Shown piece after piece: positions 57,943-64,000 of a DNA stretch of 64,000 bases. The position numbers and the translations under genes are program-made. Every line of letters begins with the position of its first letter. Position 1 is the first letter of the stretch. The DNA comes from Myxocyprinus asiaticus. Lineage: Eukaryota > Chordata > Actinopteri > Cypriniformes > Catostomidae. Below the pieces are notes generated by a model. That model was given only the letters and a program-made list of their open reading frames with translations. It was not told the origin of the DNA and did not search any database. Location of the stretch: assembly GCF_019703515.2 (NCBI RefSeq), contig NC_059356.1:25287197-25351196 (forward strand). The letters are read 5' to 3'.

Positions 57943-58545
57943 TGACCTGGTCTGAGCAGGATTCAAACTGGCGTCTCCAGCATATGAGGCGGGCGCTCTA
58001 ACGAGGAGGCTAAATGCTACAGCCTCTAGCGTCAGTTGCTAGTGTGCCTGTTGAGACAAGGGGAGTGAGGTTTACACACTGCACAGCTACCTACTATCTG
58101 GCTACTGTTACACTCACCACCCTAAACCTCACTTCCATCCGGGTCACACCACCACTGTTACTGGGCCTGCTCGACCCACTCCGAGTGGGATTCGAACTGG
58201 CGTCTCTGGCATGGGAGGAGGGAGCGCTAATGAGGAGGCTAAAGGCTACAGCTTTAGCCTTTGCCTTTAGGTTTATACACACTGCACAGCACGTACCAGC
58301 TGGCAACCATTACACTCACCCCCCTAAACTTCACTCCCATCTGGGTCATGGCACCACTGTAACCGGTCCTAATTGGCTCACTCTGAGCGGGATTCGAACC
58401 GGCGTCTCCAGCAATGGAGGCGGGCCCGCTAACGAGGAGGCTAAAAGTTACAGCCTCTAGCGTCATTTGCTAGTGCGCCTCTTGAGGCCAGGGGAGTGAG
58501 GTTTACACATTGTACAGTTACCTATCAGCTGCATGCCATTACAAA
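57943..58545 (-). repeat. Tandem trimer of a tRNA-like unit
   Basis: Three consecutive units of about 180-220 bases (57,943-58,161, 58,162-58,366, 58,367-58,545). Each contains GGATTCRAACYGGCGTCTC, the complement of a Pol III B box, then GCTAAYGAGGAGGCTAAA and TTTACACAYTGYACAG. On the minus strand the sequence reads as the 3' half of a tRNA with a B box (GGTTCGAATCCC in unit 3). Unit 1 has a B-box mutation. Conserved tRNA arms are too degraded for a functional tRNA. Confidence 0.75.
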
Positions 58546-59507
58546 TACATTAATCTGTGATGCTCACGTGGATGAAACAGGTTCAGGCTACATTTTCTGA
58601 TCCCATTCCCCACTCTTACCCCTATTATTTCCTGTCCTCTATCTACTGTCCTCTCAATATTTTCAATGCAGCATGGCAAAATATGCCAAAATTCCAAAAA
58701 TATATGCCATTATGTGAAATCAAGTAAAGTCTCAAATCTGTATTTCATGACATTTCATGCCAAGGGACGCTGAAGCAGATTCAGAGAATGAGAGGAATGG
58801 CAGAAGCACAGCATGTAGAACGAATCTGTGAATCATGTCAGGTGCATAATGCTGATAGGAGGATTCCTGTGAGCATCTGCAGGAACAATGAAAACAAAGG
58901 TGCTTCAGACAGCACACACATAAAGATGTAATTTAAAGGCTTGGTTTGACAATGTTTCAGACAGATTTGTGAAGGCAGTGCATCTCAGTGCCACAGACAT
59001 TCAGTTTGAAGGTCACTGGCATTGACAGCCACACAAATGCAAACTCTCATTGCAGCCATAGCTGAGGCCCAGCAAAGCCAAGGCAAAATAGAAGGCTTTC
59101 AGAGGATTCAGAGATAAGCTCTATCTGAAATGAGCTAGAAGAACATTGCTACATGACTGCCATCTGCTGTAAGGCTATGTTTTCCCGACTAATCTTACCT
59201 TGTCATCTCTTGTGCTGAATCACACACAAACACACGCACATGTGGCATATGTGTTGCAGCTGGTCTATTGCATCCAGCTGGATGCAAACATAGTCTCCCA
59301 TGACCTGATAAACAGGAGCTTTTACCTACAGTGTGTGGAAGGTTGAGGATATTTGCAGTCTAGTCCAAGTATGGGATACAAAAGTCTGAATACACCTGTG
59401 GAAATACTTCTATTTTGAGTTTTTATAATTTAATATAGTTTTTCCCATTACAAATTATTTTATATAATCAGAATAGCAATTAGAGTGAAGGTGAATTGAA
59501 ACATGAA
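58546..59507. other. Intronic spacer before DIRS-D
   Basis: No gene or element terminus is seen. Confidence 0.5.
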
Positions 59508-59532
59508 TTCCCTATCTGTCACTAACTCAAAG

Positions 59533-59687
59533 TTATGTCGATGTAGTGACACTGGGGGTCACTCTTGGGAGCCCCAAACACCTCTGCTTTTTGAAAAAAG
59601 GCCAATGGGAATTGGCGAGTGGAATTTGCATGCCACTCCCCTGGACATATGGGTATAAAAGGAGCTGGTATGCAACCACTCATTCAG
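59533..59687 (+). repeat. DIRS-D 5' inverted terminal repeat
   Basis: 155 bases with TATAAAAG at 59,654-59,661, about 260 bases upstream of gag. Confidence 0.9.
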
Positions 59688-59920
59688 ATTTTCTCTTCGG
59701 AGCTGAGCGGTTGCATTCAGTGCACTGAATTCAATTTCTCCCTACCGTTCACCTCAAACTGCTGGATTTACGCCGCATTTCAGTGGCTTCTCCCCCTCTG
59801 CACCCGTGGAGTGCAGAGAACGCCCCTGGGCGCTTCGGCAGAACAAAACAAAAGAGTATATTCTAAAAGAGTATATTTTCAATTCTAAAAGAGCGGCACA
59901 CACGGAACGTCTTTTTAAAG

Positions 59921-61032
59921 ATGCCTTTCCGTTTGTGTGTTATTCCTGGTTGCAGTCATTATCTCTCCGCTTCTGATGGCCACGATCGCTGTCTAACGTG
60001 TCTGGGCACTGCCCACACGGAGACATCATTCGTGGATGGGTCTTGTCCTCATTGCGAGAACATGACCGTGGAAACGTTGCGGTCACGGCTTGCCTTCGTT
60101 AGAAAGCAAGCCACCCCAGCGGCTCCCCGCCTCTGTCCTTCTACCTACGGGTATGAGGCCGCATCGGTTAGCACTGGGGGTGATTTGGGGACTTCAATGG
60201 GAGCACCTCCACTGGGTAACCCCCCACGGACCTTCCATTCCTCAGCACGCTCGCTTGCCCGGTCGGGCTCTCGGATGAGACCGCCGGCTTGTCTCAGGGC
60301 CAGTTCGACTTCTTATTCAGAGCCCGGGAAGACGATGAGCTATCGAGCGCAGCATTGGAGAGCGTGTTCGTCCAGTCTGATGCGGAGTCTTCGGCTGGGC
60401 TTCCTCCTTCGGGTATGGTCGCCCAGTCTCAAGCCGACGCGGAGATGACGGGCATGCTTTCCCGGGCAGCCGTGAGTGTCGGGCTAGAGTGGAACTCTCC
60501 ACTCTCCTCTGAACCCTAGTGGCTTGATGATTGGTTCCTGGGCCCAGAGCGCCACTCACGACCGCGCCCCGCCCTAGTCCCTTTCTTCCCGGAAGTGCAT
60601 GAGGAGCTGACAAGATCGTGGGGGGCACCTTTTACTACCCGATCCCGATCTTTCAGCTCCTCCGCTCTCACTACCCTTGATGGTGGGGCGGCCAAGGGGT
60701 ATTCGGTGATCCCCCAGGTGGATAAGGCGCTTGCGTTGCACTTGTGCCCGCAGAGCGCCGCCACCTGGCATGGGTGCCCGAAGCTCCCGTCCAGGGCCTG
60801 TAGTTTTATGTCATCCCTGGCGGCTAAGGCCTACAGTGCCGCTGGACAAGCCGCCTCCGCCATGCACGCCATGGCTCTTCTGCAGGTACACCAAGCCAAG
60901 GCACTAAAAGAGCTGCACGAGGGTAGTTCTGACCCGGGATTGATGCAGGAACTGGGCTCGGTGACCGACCTCGCTCTCTGGGCAATGAAGGTCACAGCAC
61001 AGTCTCTCAGTCAGGCCAAAATGGGACGGTAA
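59921..61032 (+). pseudogene. DIRS-D gag (one frameshift, one stop)
   Basis: Starts MPFRLCVIPGCSHYL. The first 45 residues hold C6, C11, H21, C24, C27, H32, C42 and C45, a possible two-site zinc module unlike the CCHC knuckle of LTR elements. A frameshift lies near 60,270 (after SARSLARSG). The next frame continues SQGQFDFLFRAREDDELSSA to a TAG at 60,517-60,519 (SSEP*WLDDWFL). Then 60,520-61,032 is open: PALVPFFPEVHEELTRSWGA, SSSALTTLDGGAAKGYSVIP, AAGQAASAMHAMALLQVHQA, SVTDLALWAMKVTAQSLSQA, ending at the deletion junction. The basic C-terminal tail is lost. Confidence 0.85.
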
Positions 61033-61095
61033 ACAGCAGTCGTGACGATGGCCTTGCGCACCTGACATGTGACCCAGGGAAACAAGAAAACACTG

Positions 61096-62026
61096 TAGAC
61101 TCCATCACTCAGGCTAGGGCTCCCTCTACGAGGCGCCTGTATGCCTTGAAGTGGCATCTGTTCGCTAAGTGGTGTTCGGATCGGTGCTTTCCTTCCTGCA
61201 GGAGAGGCTGGAGGGGCAGCTGTCCCCCTCCACCTTGAAGGTGTATGTAGCCGCCATTTGATGGTAAGTATTTGGGGAAGGTTGGGGAAGGTTCCTCATC
61301 AGGTTCCTGAGAGGCGCTAGGAGGTTGAATTCCTCCAGACTGCGCCTCATCCCCTCGTGGGACCTCTCTGTAGTCCTTCGGGGTCTACGAGGAGCTCCCT
61401 TTGAGCCCCTGGAGTCAGTTGAGCATAAGGCACTCTCTTTTAAGACTGCCCTCCTGACTACGCTCACTTCCATCAAGAGGGTAGGGGACCTGCAGGCGTT
61501 CTCTGTCAGCGAATTGTGACAGGAATTCGGTCAGGGTTACTCTCACGTGATCCTGAGACCCCGACTGGGCTATGTGCCCAAGGTTCCCACGACCCCTTTT
61601 AGGGATCAGGTGGTGAACCTGCAAGCGCTGCCCCAGGAGGAGGCAGACCCAGCCTTGGCGTTGCTGTGTCTGTTGCGTGCTTTACGCATCTATTTGGCTC
61701 GCACGCAGAGCTTTAGAAGCTCTGAGCAGCTCTTTGTCTGCTTTGGTGGACAGCGGAAAGGAAGCGCTGTCTCCAAACAGAGGATCGCCCACTGGGTCGT
61801 TGACACCATCGTGATGGCATATCACGCTCAGGACGTGCCGCCCCCAGTGGGGTTACAAACCCACTCTACTAGGAGTGTAGCAGCCTCCTGGGCCCTGACC
61901 AGTGGCGCCTCTTTGGCAGACATCTGCAGAGCAGTGGGCTGGGCAACACCCAACACCTTTGCGAGGTTCTACAATCTCCGGGTTGAGCCGGTTACGTCCC
62001 GTGTATTTTCAGGTACGAGCAGGTAA
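61096..62026 (+). pseudogene. DIRS-D tyrosine recombinase (near full length)
   Basis: SITQARAPSTRRLYALKWHL, then frameshifts and small deletions across 61,180-61,320 that damage the core-binding domain. Open from 61,325: VVLRGLRGAPFEPLES, TSIKRVGDLQAFSVSEL, a TGA at about 61,517, then 61,547-62,026 with YVPKVPTTPFRDQVVNLQAL, HSTRSVAASWAL (HxxR) and AVGWATPNTFARFYNL with the presumed nucleophilic tyrosine. All catalytic residues are recognisable, but the gene cannot be translated whole. Confidence 0.88.
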
Positions 62027-62352
62027 GTTCCAGGACAGCTGGCCAGGTGTACCGCTTGCGCATAGCACCTTTCCCCTCCCTTGAGGTGAAGACGTGCACT
62101 TTTGACTCCCAGTCGTGTTCACAAGCTGTGATCCCTGGCTGAATTTCCTCCTTAGCCCTGTGGCAGACGAGTTTGCGGAGAAACCCGCTGCCGGCCCAGT
62201 ACGTGTGCTAATTAGGCCCTGTACTGCGGTAGGTGCTCCACATGTGCTGGTTCCCCGTAGGTGACCCCATGTGATATCTTCCGCTAAATTGATTCCCTGT
62301 CGGTAAACTGCGTCCTCCTTGGGCAGAGGCCCCTCTGCCCCCAGTCACCATG

Positions 62353-64000
62353 TACCAACATTATGCCACAAACGCTGTGGATTGAGCTTAACTTGTATTG
62401 AACCCGGAATATTCCTTTAATGACCGCATGCACTCCACAAGTTTGTGCAAAACTTGATGATCCATGTTATCCCAGCATGATTTGAGGAAGTTTCAAAGAG
62501 CATCTTGTTTCTTTGGAAGCAAGGATAAATTACTTTTCGTACAAAAAGTTAACATGCTCAATGTTACAAAATTTGCTTATTTGATTAATGACTGATAGAG
62601 CAGAATCTTAAATATTTCTTAGTCCTTTTTGTGTCATAACATTTCTGTTTTACATCTTTCAAAATTCTAAAACTTTGTTAATTTCAAGGTTTAAAATACA
62701 TTTGGATGTGTACTCACACCCCCACCATTGTATGTCACCAATAATTCCCATTATGATGTTGCATGCAACCACATAACATGAGCAGCTCTTGTACTCTAAC
62801 AAGGGACACAAACACTTTAGCTGAGCAGATATTGTTCAGGTTTTGTGATAGAAGAATGTGTTAGATAATGAGAATAATTGAGAAAAAAAAAAAAAAAACT
62901 CCTTTATAACCATATAAACTTATTGCTGAGGTCCTCTAAACAAACACAGCTTGTGCAGCTGTAACTCAGTGACAGGATTAATGATGCAATTCATTTATTG
63001 GATTCGTTACCACACTCCGTGAGCATTAATACAGTCTTAATTGTTCTGTCTAAACCCAATCAGTTAATTATTACTTTTTTTATTTTCACCGCAACTCCGC
63101 AGTTTTTCCCTTGCAGTTCGTCATCCTATTTCTCTGACTTTTAATATCCAAAGTGTTCTGCTGTTGCTGCCAGTCAATATAATGTAATGTCAATTTCATG
63201 AAAGCTCCACTCTCACACTCTGGCTTGCTTTGGAAACATAACTCTGAATAAAATGTTGAATTTTTGTGTGCATGTCATTAAATAAAAAATAAAAAAAATC
63301 AGATGGTACTGACTCTAAATTCTGATCTGATTTAAAATGCAGATAAACGCAGATCTGTGTTTGCACATTCTGCTGTATATTAATGCACAAATTTGCAGCA
63401 TTACTTGGCAGTTGTAAACAGCCAGGAGTTAAGCTTAAGAACTGTATCACTTCACAAAAGAATAGTTTATTTTGACAGTTAATTTGAATACATATATAAA
63501 CCACTCGAGGATGTGGACAGAGACTATTTAGTGTGAGACAGAGCACTTGTAATAAAATGAATGATGAAATTTTGAACGCCCAATATTGCAGATGTAGAAA
63601 AGGAAGTCCCACCTTGTGGATAAAAGAGCTAATCACCTTTTAGATACTGACATCACCTGTCGGTCAACTCGAGAACGCACCTGAAAAATAGCGTTTTTTT
63701 CTTAGCGTGAACAGCTAAAGAAACGCAATTTATTACACCATTGTTGTCACATTCTACTGCTGATTTGAAATATATTCTTTGATCGTAATCTTGAACAACC
63801 ATTTTGGAGATTTTAATGTTTTCCCATTCAAGTCGATACAGTAGGAGCTGTACTTCTATGCCACTTCCACACTGTCCAAAGAAAATAGCTGACCGGGAGC
63901 ATTCCAAAGATGGCCACCAAGTGGACTGACCTGCATTGAATTTGAATTGCTTTGGATTTTACCACAACTAAAGGGGGTGTGTACCTTCCTTTGGTAAAAT
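62353..64000. other. Intronic DNA to window end
   Basis: AT-rich with a poly-A run at about 62,882-62,899. The 146-codon minus-strand frame at 63,196-63,636 has no recognisable domain. No element terminus is identified. Confidence 0.5.

Larger units (their letters stand above)
59508..62352 (+). mobile_element. DIRS-like retrotransposon, copy D, plus strand
   Basis: The only DIRS copy on the plus strand. The 5' end (TTCCCTATCTGTCACTAACT) and ITR are followed by gag, then a large deletion removing the linker, RT and RNase H, then YR and part of the 3' region. It breaks off at 62,352 (CCCCAGTCACCATG), before the ICR and 3' ITR. Groups with copy B (GCCCCAAACACC; LRGLRGAPFEPLES in YR). Confidence 0.92.
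46481..64000 (+). other. Downstream intron of the caskin-like gene (partial)
   Basis: Starts with a consensus donor GTGAGT. The next caskin exon should encode the FSALHHAALNG-type first ankyrin repeat; I do not find it before the window ends, so this intron is at least 17.5 kb. Its content is mostly the transposons listed below. Confidence 0.6.

Noticed and set aside
58380..58410. Possible tRNA gene on the minus strand (GGTTCGAATCCC)
   Set aside because: Part of a tandem repeated unit. Acceptor and D arms do not pair, and the other units carry mutated B boxes.
63196..63636. 146-codon minus-strand frame near window end
   Set aside because: Hydrophobic and low in recognisable motifs; no initiation or splice context, no family recognised.

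Overview
This is teleost fish genomic DNA, most likely from a cypriniform. It is AT-rich and full of microsatellites. The transposons are of kinds typical of carp-like genomes: Tc1/mariner elements, DIRS-like tyrosine-recombinase retrotransposons, hAT-type MITEs, tRNA-derived SINEs, foldback MITEs and LTR remnants. I see no bacterial features, no CRISPR array and no functional RNA gene.

The only host coding sequence I can support is one 52-bp internal exon at 46,429-46,480 (+). It encodes an ELLGSAKKVNVNFQDTDG-type peptide matching the start of the ankyrin region of CASKIN proteins, probably caskin1. If so, nearly the whole window is two introns of one gene: at least 46.4 kb upstream and at least 17.5 kb downstream, mostly built from mobile elements.

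Layout. 1-5.2 kb: intron, one SINE. 5.2-11.3 kb: DIRS-A, the longest DIRS copy, minus strand, with inverted terminal repeats and broken gag, RT/RNase H and tyrosine recombinase. 12-13.3 kb: a Sleeping Beauty-type Tc1 fossil. 16.2-17.1 kb: a deleted second-family Tc1. 18-19.9 kb: a well preserved gag-only LTR retrotransposon. 21.6-25 kb: foldback, Harbinger-like and hAT-like MITEs. 30.4-31.3 kb: a palindromic Tc1 derivative. 32.6 kb: a solo LTR. 33.6-34.3 kb: a SINE inside a foldback MITE. 35-36.6 kb: a full-length but dead Tc1. 36.7-42.4 kb: a LINE reverse-transcriptase fragment split by an 851-bp hAT MITE, by DIRS-B and by a solo LTR. 44.7-45.7 kb: another Tc1 fossil. 46.4 kb: the caskin exon. 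49.9-51.1 kb: Tc1. 51.4-55.8 kb: DIRS-C, lying against a second Sleeping Beauty-type fossil. 57.2-58.5 kb: a Tc1 derivative and a tandem tRNA-like repeat. 59.5-62.35 kb: DIRS-D on the plus strand.

The four DIRS copies form two subfamilies (A/C and B/D), separable by both the terminal repeat and the recombinase. None is intact, but together they show the whole architecture: ITR with TATA box, gag with a Cys/His-rich N-terminus, RT, RNase H, tyrosine recombinase, internal complementary region, inverted ITR. The coding differences I could read by eye are frameshifts, internal deletions and stop codons, many of the last consistent with CpG decay (CGA to TGA).
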